The translations under genes were made by a program, and so were the position numbers. The notes beneath the pieces are model-generated. The model saw only the letters and a program-made list of their open reading frames with translations. It searched no databases and was not told the origin of the DNA. Below, piece by piece: positions 45,057-52,336 of a stretch of DNA of 64,000 nt. The DNA is from Amulumruptor sp947039275 (lineage in GTDB: Bacteria; Bacteroidota; Bacteroidia; Bacteroidales; Muribaculaceae): the NCBI GenBank assembly GCA_947039275.1, contig CAMQYL010000001.1, positions 124,001-188,000 on the forward strand, written 5' to 3'. How positions within the stretch are numbered: the first letter of the stretch is position 1; each line of letters starts with the position of its first letter.

Positions 45057-45638
45057 TTAGTTCGATTCAATCTGTTTTTGAATCTTGGCGCTTACCTCAT
45101 CGAAAGACAGAGGCGTAAAGTTATTGTTGTCTACCCCGACATCAAGCTGTGTCGGGAAAAGGTACTGAAGGCGTCCGGCGTCGATCCCGGTGTTCGATGG
45201 GCGGGTATGGATGTGGCCGAACAGTTGCCACACGTCGTTATGATAGCCTCCTTCAAAGCACAGATAAGGGAAGTGGTTCAAGTAGATTTTCTTCTTTCCG
45301 ACCTGAATGCACATCGACATTGCAACGTACTCAAACCTGTCTATGAATCCTTGTCGGATATTCTTGAGGTCATGATTGCCAAGAACGAGATAGATTCTGC
45401 CATTTAGACGGTTGAGAATCTTATTCCACTCTTCAGCTCCACCGAGACAAAAGTCTCCGAGATGGAAGATTACATCATCAGGCCCAACCACTCTGTTCCA
45501 GTTTGTGATAATGGTTTCGTTCATCTGATCAATCGTCTTGAACGGGCGATTGCAATATTGCAGTATGTTGGTGTGATTGAAATGGGTGTCGGAAGTGAAA
45601 AACAACCGATTACCGTCAAACTTGAAGTTCATTGTCAT
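45057..45638 (-). CDS. Metallophosphoesterase, short calcineurin-like type
   Basis: A 193-aa protein with the motif set FTSDTHFNHTN, HLGDFCLGG, VLGNHD, and C-terminal FGHIHTRP, giving a complete dinuclear metal site. It resembles small phosphoesterases of phage and mobile elements. It overlaps the next phosphoesterase gene by 23 bp. Substrate unknown; an in-frame ATG 6 bp downstream is an equally possible start. Confidence 0.82.
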   Translation of the reverse strand: MTMNFKFDGNRLFFTSDTHFNHTNILQYCNRPFKTIDQMNETIITNWNRVVGPDDVIFHLGDFCLGGAEEWNKILNRLNGRIYLVLGNHDLKNIRQGFIDRFEYVAMSMCIQVGKKKIYLNHFPYLCFEGGYHNDVWQLFGHIHTRPSNTGIDAGRLQYLFPTQLDVGVDNNNFTPLSFDEVSAKIQKQIESN

Positions 45639-46401
45639 TTATTTCTATTACGGCATCCCGGCGGAAATCAGCCTGTTCACCATGAAAGGTGTAACCAAGC
45701 TGATTGCAGATGCACCGGGTATTACCGATGGTTTTGTTTATGTTTCGATGCGAATGGCCGTATATCCAGTATTCGATACGGCTACTGGCAATAAAGTCGC
45801 CAAGTTCGGATGTAAAGGCCCCGTTTATCGGGCTACCCTTGAACTCGTTTGCCATAAGCTCGAACGACGGCACATGGTGAGTGGCGACTATAATGTGCTC
45901 CGCATTACTCTGCCCTACGCTCCGCTCGATGAACTCACGGCAACGCTCATGCTCCTGATTGAAACGCTGGGCCGAGAGACGGAACTGTCCGTTTCTGATA
46001 CGATGAAAGTCAGTTACTCCGCGTTCGGTCTGATACTCATCATAAGGATGAATCTTTGCCCAAAGAGTCGACGCGATGAGGTCAATGCCCGGAGCCAACC
46101 GAATCACGCAGTTATAGCACGCTTTTACATTCGGACGTATTTCTTGCTGCCAGCCTTCGTGAAGGTCGTTGATGTCAAAGCTTTTGTATAGCTCATGGTT
46201 TCCGGGGATGACGATTGTTTGCTTGAATGACTCCGCACACCAGTCCCAGAAGGGATGATGCGTGTAGTTATCATCGCCGAGATAGCCGATGTCTCCGGCT
46301 AATATCAGGACATCCCCAGCTACCGCCAACGGATTCTCTTTCAGCCAGCGGCTGTTTTCATGAAACTCCAGATGGAGGTCAGATGCGTATTGTATTTTCA
46401 T
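45616..46401 (-). CDS. Metallophosphoesterase, second gene of a pair
   Basis: A 261-aa protein with YASDLHLEFH, LAGDIGYLGDD, IPGNHELYK, VATHHVPS and YGHSHRN, the full calcineurin-like phosphoesterase set. It belongs to the subgroup annotated in many phages and islands. The overlap with the 193-aa phosphoesterase suggests joint function. No nuclease or nucleotide substrate can be named. Confidence 0.84.
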   Translation of the reverse strand: MKIQYASDLHLEFHENSRWLKENPLAVAGDVLILAGDIGYLGDDNYTHHPFWDWCAESFKQTIVIPGNHELYKSFDINDLHEGWQQEIRPNVKACYNCVIRLAPGIDLIASTLWAKIHPYDEYQTERGVTDFHRIRNGQFRLSAQRFNQEHERCREFIERSVGQSNAEHIIVATHHVPSFELMANEFKGSPINGAFTSELGDFIASSRIEYWIYGHSHRNINKTIGNTRCICNQLGYTFHGEQADFRRDAVIEINDNELQV

Positions 46402-46421
46402 ATTTCCTTATTGTTAAGTTG

Positions 46422-47552
46422 TTAAGCGAGAGGACTTACCTTCTCAAGCTTATTCCATTTAGTGTTTGCGACTATTTCCTTGATAACAACCTTGCCGACT
46501 TCGTCCGCATAAGGGAGTTTCATCTGGCTACCGATGTCATCGCCCTGCATATATCGATACGCATAAGGGGTAATCTCTACGTAGTCGGTTTCCTTCAAGA
46601 TTCCGAGAATATGATCGACTTCTCCCAATTCAACCGAGATTCCGGCATCAGACAATCCTATGACAGCTCGGAAGCAATCATCAAGATTCCAATAGCTACC
46701 GGTGCCGACATAAAAATGCCATTGACCATTGGTATATGTAGGGTACAAGTGAACTCTCGCATACACCACATCAAAGCCGTGATAAGGTGAGACATCGGAC
46801 TTCCATCTTCTGAAATCATCCTCAGAATCAAGATTATATTCTCTTGCCTCATGCCCTTTGCTTGAATGCCTGAAGACTTCGATATCATCTCCCGACATCT
46901 TGCCATATACAGCTTCGTATGCTATACGCCAATAGTGCATATATCGTCTGATGGTCATCTCGGAAAACTGCGTAGGCTCGACCTGATTCTCGTATAAGTT
47001 GATTACCCGAGGTATATCGATTCCGTCATAGCTATTGTCAGGAATCAAAGAGTTCAGGACTGACCTCTTTATCAACCCTTCTCTCCGGTAGTAACTCAAA
47101 TATTTCTCAACATACGAATTATATTGTTCGGGCGCAGACAAGATGTTGTCAACGAGTCCGGCAACATACTTCTCGATTTTTGAGAATATTCCGACGAGTT
47201 CATCCTCATAGAAACAATGGCGGGAATTACAATCATCCTTGTCACAAAATACATGATGGTCATAAGTGTCTCCGGTGATATAGAGATAATGGCGATCCTT
47301 ATAGGTTGATACCGACAACCTATACCACTCCCATCTTTTACCCTTGACCTCAAACCAAAGACTTCTCCTCTCATCATCGCCCATAGGAGCCAGACGACTC
47401 ATCGAGCCATGTATGCTGCGTATGATATCAGCACACTTCCCCGAAACGACGGTCACATCAAGACCGCGACTGTCGGGGAGGTAGAGGATGTCTGACTGAG
47501 TCAGAGCATTTTGGCGATATAATTTCTTTTGATCATTAAACTTCATTTTCAT
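46422..47552 (-). CDS. Unknown protein upstream of the phosphoesterase pair
   Basis: A 376-aa protein of no recognised family. It has a Cys/His cluster (VFCDKDDCNSRHCF, about 101-114) and aromatic-rich segments such as GQWHFYVGTGSYWNLDDCFR. It is 20 bp before the phosphoesterases and in the same orientation, so the three probably form an operon. A second in-frame ATG lies 6 bp downstream of the first. Confidence 0.55.
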   Translation of the reverse strand: MKMKFNDQKKLYRQNALTQSDILYLPDSRGLDVTVVSGKCADIIRSIHGSMSRLAPMGDDERRSLWFEVKGKRWEWYRLSVSTYKDRHYLYITGDTYDHHVFCDKDDCNSRHCFYEDELVGIFSKIEKYVAGLVDNILSAPEQYNSYVEKYLSYYRREGLIKRSVLNSLIPDNSYDGIDIPRVINLYENQVEPTQFSEMTIRRYMHYWRIAYEAVYGKMSGDDIEVFRHSSKGHEAREYNLDSEDDFRRWKSDVSPYHGFDVVYARVHLYPTYTNGQWHFYVGTGSYWNLDDCFRAVIGLSDAGISVELGEVDHILGILKETDYVEITPYAYRYMQGDDIGSQMKLPYADEVGKVVIKEIVANTKWNKLEKVSPLA

Positions 47553-47636
47553 TCGGGTTATGCGTCATAAGACGCGATTATTGAAATGTGTGTCCGCAGC
47601 TAATCGCGATGGAGAAGGTTATATCGGTTTGGACAC

Positions 47637-47898
47637 AAAAAAACGACTGTCGGGAAGCTTGGTAAGGACTTTCCGACAGTCGTTATATCTCAGTAGTCTG
47701 TATTTGTAGACTAACTTATGTCAGTTGGGTTACTGAAACGAAACGGTCGGACAGCTCCGCAATATGATGTGCCTGTTGTTGACGGCATAAGCACACATGC
47801 ATTGCGTTCAAAGCCTTTTAAGCTTTGAATACCTTTGATGATTAGTATGTTGCAATGCTGTCTTGCCATTTGTTTCTTTTTTTGTGGCCGCAAAGTTA
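47637..47898 (-). ncRNA. Small independent transcription unit (structured RNA or 52-aa ORF)
   Basis: The minus strand has a perfect -7 box TAACTTTG (47891-47898) with TTTG 20 bp upstream (47919-47922). About 250 nt downstream is a strong terminator: a 12-bp perfect stem (47642-47653 / 47673-47684) and seven T. Inside is an 8-bp hairpin (TTCAAAGC / GCTTTGAA, 47807/47822). A possible ORF (47711-47869, MARQHCNILI...) of 52 residues is present, so product type is open. Confidence 0.55.
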
Positions 47899-47943
47899 AT
47901 ACTTTTTCACAAATCCACCAAATAAATTTTTCACAAGCGACAG

Positions 47944-48027
47944 AAGTATGATATACTATACTTTATTCGACCAATTTCAATACCAACTATAATAGAATGG
48001 TCGAAAGTATGATTTATTATACTTTCG
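47944..48027 (+). promoter_or_regulatory. Two AAGTAT-N8-ATACTT operators before hipB
   Basis: Palindromes at 47944-47963 and 48002-48027 share AAGTAT-N8-ATACTT; the second has perfect 9-bp arms. An 8-bp inverted pair TTCGACCA/TGGTCGAA links them. Classical HipB operators also have an 8-bp spacer (TATCC-N8-GGATA). Confidence 0.65.
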
Positions 48028-48051
48028 TTTGACTGCTTCAGAAATTCTCCT

Positions 48052-48059
48052 TATTTTTG
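48052..48059 (+). promoter_or_regulatory. -7 promoter box for the HipBST-like operon
   Basis: TATTTTTG fits TAnnTTTG, 25 bp after the proximal operator and 25 bp before ATG 48084. It excludes an upstream TTG start at 48057. Confidence 0.5.
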
Positions 48060-48083
48060 CGAAAAAGTTTATTATGTCAGACT

Positions 48084-48284
48084 ATGGAACTGATGGATAT
48101 AATGAAACAGCGTAGGGAAACGCTTTCCCTCACCCAACAGGATCTTGCTGAAATGTCGCAAGTGGGTCTTGCTACAATCAAGGATATTGAGCGTGGCAAG
48201 GGTAATCCTGCACTTAGCACCGTGAAGAAAATTCTTGATGTTCTTGGCATTGAGATTGAATATAGTATAAGGCAGACCGTATGA
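48084..48284 (+). CDS. hipB: HipB-like HTH antitoxin/repressor
   Basis: A 66-aa Cro/CI-type HTH protein (LSLTQQDLAEMSQVGLATIK, GNPALSTVKKILDVLGIEI). It would bind the two upstream palindromes and repress the operon. The ATG at 48084 was chosen because the longer form would start inside the promoter. It overlaps hipS-like by 4 bp. Confidence 0.82.
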   Translation: MELMDIMKQRRETLSLTQQDLAEMSQVGLATIKDIERGKGNPALSTVKKILDVLGIEIEYSIRQTV

Positions 48285-48610
48285 AACAGCTTGAGGTATA
48301 TTTCAATGAAATAAAAGCCGGTATATTGACGGAGAAGCATCCGGGAATCGGATATTCTTTCCAATATTGTAAAGATTATCTTGACTCTCCCATGCCCCCG
48401 ATTTCTGCGACGCTACCCAAAAGAACAGATGCTTTTTATTCTGAGCACTTGTTCCCTTTCTTCTCTAATATGATTCCGGAGGGAGCAAACCGCCGTGTGA
48501 TTTGCCGCTCGTTGAAAATTGATGAACAGGATTTTTTCGGACTGCTTGAAGCGATGGCCGACAGAGATTTTATAGGAGCCGTTAATGTAAGGAGGATGAC
48601 CAATGGTTGA
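48281..48610 (+). CDS. hipS: HipA N-terminal domain protein, HipS-like
   Basis: A 109-aa protein equivalent to the N-terminal subdomain of HipA (VYFNEIKAGILTEKHPGIGY, LFPFFSNMIPEGANRR). It is separate from the kinase, as in HipBST, where HipS is the antitoxin. It overlaps hipB by 4 bp and the kinase gene by 8 bp. Confidence 0.8.
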   Translation: MKQLEVYFNEIKAGILTEKHPGIGYSFQYCKDYLDSPMPPISATLPKRTDAFYSEHLFPFFSNMIPEGANRRVICRSLKIDEQDFFGLLEAMADRDFIGAVNVRRMTNG

Positions 48611-49610
48611 AATAAAGAACTGCCCTTCTTCTCTTGCAGAGGGATTTAACACTTATAGCCCGAAATACGCCAAATTACTATTTGGTAAAACAAAAGTGAA
48701 TCCGGTACTTGGATTTGACATTGACGAGTTCCGGAATGTCGGCGAGATTGCGGATGCCATGCACCGCATATCGGTCTCCGGCGTTCAGGAAAAATTCCCG
48801 GCTATTATAAATGCAGATGCAATCAATATAGCAGGCGACAATGAGCGTTCGACACATATATTGAAACCTGCACCGTGGGACAAGACTCTTCGTGACCGCA
48901 AGATGATTCCTGCCAACGAGCATCTTACTATGCAGATTGCCTCACAGATTTACGGAATACAGACCGCGGCTAATGGTCTTTGTTTTACGCCCAAAGGTCA
49001 GTCGGTATATATTACCCGCCGTTTCGACATCCTCCCTGACGGGTCAAAACTCCCGATGGAGGATTTCGCCTCGATAATAGGCAAGAATGAACAGACCGCC
49101 GGACTCCAGTTCAAATACAACGGTTGCTATGAAGATATTGCCAAAGCAATAAGAGCAAATGTCGCGGCATGGATGGTTGATATGGAGAGGTTCTTTGAAC
49201 TTGTGGTGTTCAATTATATCTATGCCAACGGTGACGCACATCTGAAGAATTTCTCTCTTATTCTTGATGGGCAGGATTACCGTTTGGCCCCGGCTTACGA
49301 CCTCATCAATACCAGCCTACATGTCAATGGCGATGACTTCGGTCTTGACGGTGGACTGTCATCAGATATAGAAAAGAGCGACATCTACGACAGAACCGGC
49401 CACCCCTGCCGTCTGGATTTTGAGAGATTCGGAGACAAAATCGGCTTGGTGAAAAAACGTGTAGACAGAATCTTAAACAAATATATCGGATTCCCGGAAG
49501 AAGCAAAGCGACTTGTTGACCACAGTTTTCTAACCGAAAAGCTGAAACGCAATTATGTCCGCATCGTAAATGAACGGATAAGCCGTTTCAACAGAGTATC
49601 CGAGATATAA
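48603..49610 (+). CDS. hipT: HipA-like serine/threonine kinase, HipT-like
   Basis: A 335-aa kinase. The Gly-rich loop region is RISVSGVQEKFP, the catalytic loop NGDAHLKNFSLI and the metal motif LAPAYDLIN. HipT-type toxins phosphorylate aminoacyl-tRNA synthetases (TrpS for E. coli HipT) and halt translation. It lacks the N-terminal HipA subdomain, which is encoded separately upstream. Confidence 0.85.
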   Translation: MVEIKNCPSSLAEGFNTYSPKYAKLLFGKTKVNPVLGFDIDEFRNVGEIADAMHRISVSGVQEKFPAIINADAINIAGDNERSTHILKPAPWDKTLRDRKMIPANEHLTMQIASQIYGIQTAANGLCFTPKGQSVYITRRFDILPDGSKLPMEDFASIIGKNEQTAGLQFKYNGCYEDIAKAIRANVAAWMVDMERFFELVVFNYIYANGDAHLKNFSLILDGQDYRLAPAYDLINTSLHVNGDDFGLDGGLSSDIEKSDIYDRTGHPCRLDFERFGDKIGLVKKRVDRILNKYIGFPEEAKRLVDHSFLTEKLKRNYVRIVNERISRFNRVSEI

Positions 49611-49624
49611 GACTCCTACAAATT

Positions 49625-50119
49625 ATGAAGCTTATAAACAATATCAGACGCTTTGGAGAGAACGTCTCTCGATGGTTCTCTTATCTTCCTGTTTTATGGA
49701 GAGCCTACGATTTTGATTACTCCAGCATTTTATCTGTTGAACGCCATCAGATAAAGAGAGTGCGCGACAGTATCAACCATTACAGAAATCACGTTAATTG
49801 GGAGCAAGATGTAGCATCAATGAATCTCGCCCTAAGACTCCTTGACATAATCGAAGAAAACGGAGAGGCGGAGCTGTTGTGCGATGAACCTTTCAAATTC
49901 AAGGATAACAGCTATCTGGAACTAAATCCTGATGCCAAATGGAAAATGGAAAGGTATGTGAATACAACGAATGCCTCACGATTTAATCCAAAATGGACAT
50001 CTGAACACTTCGAAGACCCGAAAACCGGAGTTTTGATGAAAGACCACCTAAGGGTTGAAAAGGCATGGCAACTCTACCATAAGCTCCGACAATACAAACT
50101 CAGGACTTGGTGGGACTGA
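49625..50119 (+). CDS. Hypothetical protein, phage-type
   Basis: A 164-aa protein, 14 bp after the kinase gene and so perhaps in its operon. It contains LPVLWRAYDFDYSSILSVER, helical HQIKRVRDSINHYRNHVNW and a Trp-rich end. It recalls small proteins annotated in Bacteroidales phages, without a known function. Confidence 0.5.
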   Translation: MKLINNIRRFGENVSRWFSYLPVLWRAYDFDYSSILSVERHQIKRVRDSINHYRNHVNWEQDVASMNLALRLLDIIEENGEAELLCDEPFKFKDNSYLELNPDAKWKMERYVNTTNASRFNPKWTSEHFEDPKTGVLMKDHLRVEKAWQLYHKLRQYKLRTWWD

Positions 50120-50237
50120 CATTATGAGCATTTCCACATGATGCGATAACCGCTAAAACCGACACACCCTCCAATTGTTATAACTACTGTCAAAGGATAT
50201 AAAACAGAAGCTTGACTTCTATATAACCTGCAATATT

Positions 50238-50756
50238 ATGTCAAAAGCAAAATTAAAAAAATATATGTCGGCTCTATCAAAAGAACAGGTTGTTGACATA
50301 ATGCTTCAGCTGTACGATGCGAGCAAGGAAGCGAGTGCATGGCTTGAGTTCTATATGGAGCCCAATAGCGATGCCGAGCTTGAAAAATATAAAAAGGCAA
50401 TACGTAACCAATTCTTTGGTCGCAATGACTGGCCCAAAGACCCGAGTTTCAGAGAATGCAATAAACTGATAACATCGTTCAAGAAACTCATACCTGACCC
50501 TAATGCTATTGCGGACCTGATGCTCTACTATGTGGAACAAGGATGCAGCCTGACCGCACAATACGGTGATTACGATGATCCGTTTTATACCGCTCTTGAG
50601 AACAATTTCAATAAAGCGGTTAAATTTATATCATCTAACGGACTAATGTCAGAATACTCGCCACGCATGAAAAAGATGATTGAGTCTGTGGAATGTTGTG
50701 GATATGGCTTCCCTGATACATTGTGGGACATATACTACGAATACGCAGAGGACTGA
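50238..50756 (+). CDS. DUF6155 family protein
   Basis: A 172-aa helical protein beginning MSKAKLKKYMSALSKEQVVD with NAIADLMLYYVEQG and AVKFISSNGLMSEYSPRMKK, a good match to my memory of DUF6155. No function is known. It is the last recognisable gene of element A. Confidence 0.68.
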   Translation: MSKAKLKKYMSALSKEQVVDIMLQLYDASKEASAWLEFYMEPNSDAELEKYKKAIRNQFFGRNDWPKDPSFRECNKLITSFKKLIPDPNAIADLMLYYVEQGCSLTAQYGDYDDPFYTALENNFNKAVKFISSNGLMSEYSPRMKKMIESVECCGYGFPDTLWDIYYEYAED

Positions 50757-50803
50757 TTAAATTCTTTTTGAGTAAGGATCTTCAATTTAGCGGAACTGGA
50801 GTC

Positions 50804-50887
50804 ACACTTTTTCGACGGAACAAGCAGGCCTACGTTACATTTTTTCAAACGAATAAATGAAGGATTACTACACTTTTTCAAACGAAT
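50804..50887 (+). repeat. Three direct repeats at exact 33-bp period near the right end of element A
   Basis: Units start at 50804, 50837 and 50870. The last two share ACAYTTTTTCAAACGAAT; the first is a diverged copy (ACACTTTTTCGACGGA). They are possible arm-type binding sites for the recombinase. The 50757-51334 gap otherwise holds the att-like repeats, a terminator and the element B left-end sites. Confidence 0.7.
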
Positions 50888-50944
50888 CGATAATGACCTC
50901 GTATCGGCCGTTTGCACATCTTAGTTAAAACAGCTAACTTTGCC

Positions 50945-51028
50945 GGTACAAAAACACAGGTCCGGGAGGGTCGGGAAAAGCGATTTTCAGAAGGTAAAAA
51001 CGGAGCATTTTCGGGCTTTTGTACCCGA
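50945..51028 (+). repeat. Putative right attachment region of element A
   Basis: 50945-50961 is the exact reverse complement of 14940-14956 (17 bp). 51017-51028 repeats TTTTGTACCCGA of 14948-14959 directly. After the shared core the sequences diverge, as expected at an att junction. Confidence 0.5.
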
Positions 51029-51125
51029 AGATTCGCAATCCGTTGAGCGACAAGATGTTCTACGCACTGCGTCGGCAAATGACCTAATCGTCACAATCCA
51101 GCACAAAATAGCATAATCTATTAGT

Positions 51126-51153
51126 ATGGCACTCTTTACGGGGTGCCATTTTT
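51126..51153 (+). terminator. Intrinsic terminator between elements A and B
   Basis: A 9-bp stem ATGGCACTC / GGGTGCCAT with one G-U pair, a 6-nt loop and five T. It would stop transcription from element A into B. Confidence 0.7.
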
Positions 51154-51201
51154 GTTGTCGCATTAGCCGATTTTGACGGTTTCTGCTCGATTTTACGCCC
51201 A

Positions 51202-51225
51202 TTTTTGTATCTCGGTTGTATCTCG
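51202..51225 (+). repeat. Putative left attachment site of element B
   Basis: Two copies of TTGTATCTCG start at 51205 and 51216, 11 bp apart. Element A has TTGTA boxes at the same spacing (14950 and 14961) and the same distance class from its repeat array. Confidence 0.45.
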
Positions 51226-51268
51226 TCAGCAATCGAGATCAAATCCCTTAGAGAGATAGTGGACAATC

Positions 51269-51308
51269 TTTACGCCATTTTACACCACTTTACGGGATTT
51301 TACACTTT
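51269..51308 (+). repeat. Four direct TTTAC repeats at exact 10-bp period
   Basis: TTTAC starts at 51269, 51279, 51289 and 51299. This is the positional equivalent of the TTGCAC array in element A, with a changed unit sequence, 27 bp before the four-HTH gene. Confidence 0.85.
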
Positions 51309-51334
51309 AGTTGGCGAAATAAAGCGATATAAGA

Positions 51335-52237
51335 ATGAGCAGTAATCTGAATCTAAAGAAACTATGCGCGTTTTGTGGCTGTGAGTTCATTGCCCACAAG
51401 ACCACTACGACCTGTTGCTCTCATCGTTGCTCCAGCCTACTCTATAAGCAACGAAAACGAGAAGCCAAAGTAAAATCACATGACACACAAACTGAGATTC
51501 TAATAAAAGAGAAACCGTTTGAGCAAATAAAGGCCAAGCCGTTTCTTACAATCACGGAGGGCGCATTATATCTCGGAGTGTCGCGCCCAACAATCTATTC
51601 TTACCTTCGGAATGGCGAATTGAAAGCAAAACGCATGGGGTGCAAATTCAAGATTTCTCGGCAGGAGATTGATGAATTGTTCCGAGAACCAGAACCGTTT
51701 GAAATCATCCCAAAAGAAAAGCAACCGATAACGGAGTTCTACACCACAAAAGAGATTCTGGAAAAGTTCGGCATCAGTAACTCATGGCTGTTCAAAGCGG
51801 CGAAAGAAAATAACTTTCCAAAGACTATCCAACGAGGGAAGACGCTTTGGAGCAAAAGCCACATTGACCGATTCTTTGCCAGGAAAGAACCGCAGGAGGA
51901 TATAACCGAGTGGTATACTGTAGCTGAGATTCAAGAGCGATTCGACATGACATTTTCCGCGATTTATAACCTTGTATCGAAAGAAGGCATCCCGAAAAAG
52001 AAAGTCGGTTGCGAAGCCCGATACTCAAAGCGTCATTTCGACATTGCCAAAGGTGTGGCCGAGCCAAAAGAGCCGGAATACTATACCATGCCGGAGGCTA
52101 TGGCGCATTTCAATATGACGCGCGACCAACTCTATCATTATATCAAGGCGTATGGAATAACAAAAGTGAAAGTCGGGAGAATCATCAAAATATCCAAGCA
52201 AGAGCTTGATAATCTGTTTGCTCCACCCAAGCTATGA
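51335..52237 (+). CDS. Regulator with zinc finger and four HTH domains (element B)
   Basis: A 300-aa homologue of the 15091 protein. The zinc finger is CAFCGCEFIAHKTTTTCCSH; the four HTH units are marked by SRPTIYSYL, SNSWLFKAA, TFSAIYNLV and TRDQLYHYI. The last three units are most like their element A counterparts. It is probably the regulator that reads the 10-bp repeats upstream; this is inference. Confidence 0.75.
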   Translation: MSSNLNLKKLCAFCGCEFIAHKTTTTCCSHRCSSLLYKQRKREAKVKSHDTQTEILIKEKPFEQIKAKPFLTITEGALYLGVSRPTIYSYLRNGELKAKRMGCKFKISRQEIDELFREPEPFEIIPKEKQPITEFYTTKEILEKFGISNSWLFKAAKENNFPKTIQRGKTLWSKSHIDRFFARKEPQEDITEWYTVAEIQERFDMTFSAIYNLVSKEGIPKKKVGCEARYSKRHFDIAKGVAEPKEPEYYTMPEAMAHFNMTRDQLYHYIKAYGITKVKVGRIIKISKQELDNLFAPPKL

Positions 52238-52249
52238 GGCGGTGGAAAC

Positions 52250-52290
52250 ATGGTGGGAAATGCCTTAAATCCGGTTAACGATTCCACCAT
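52250..52290 (+). promoter_or_regulatory. Element-B dyad motif before integrase
   Basis: ATGGTGGGAA (52250) and ATTCCACCAT (52281) form a dyad. The same arms recur at 54634/54676 before the Xis-like gene, so one regulator could act on both promoters. Confidence 0.5.
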
Positions 52291-52336
52291 TTTACCACTT
52301 ACGACCTTTGCAGCAAACAATTAAAAACAAACGCAC

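Larger units (their letters stand above)
14940..51028 (+). mobile_element. Integrative mobilizable element A (about 36 kb) with a defence cargo
   Basis: The element is bounded by short repeats shared by 14940-14970 and 50945-51028. The backbone (15.1-25.5 kb) encodes a tyrosine recombinase, HTH regulators, primase, oriT region, MobC and relaxase but no type IV secretion system, so it would depend on a helper conjugative element. The cargo (25.6-50.8 kb) carries CBASS, Druantia-like, RhuM and HipBST-like genes and is visibly more A+T-rich in its first half than the backbone. The exact ends are inferred. Confidence 0.7.

Noticed and set aside
48057..48083. TTG start of the HipB-like gene
   Set aside because: It overlaps the promoter box at 48052; ATG 48084 fits the HTH family length.
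50735..50917. 60-aa minus-strand frame with repeated RLKKC
   Set aside because: It is produced by the 33-bp direct repeats and overlaps a real gene end; no start context or family.
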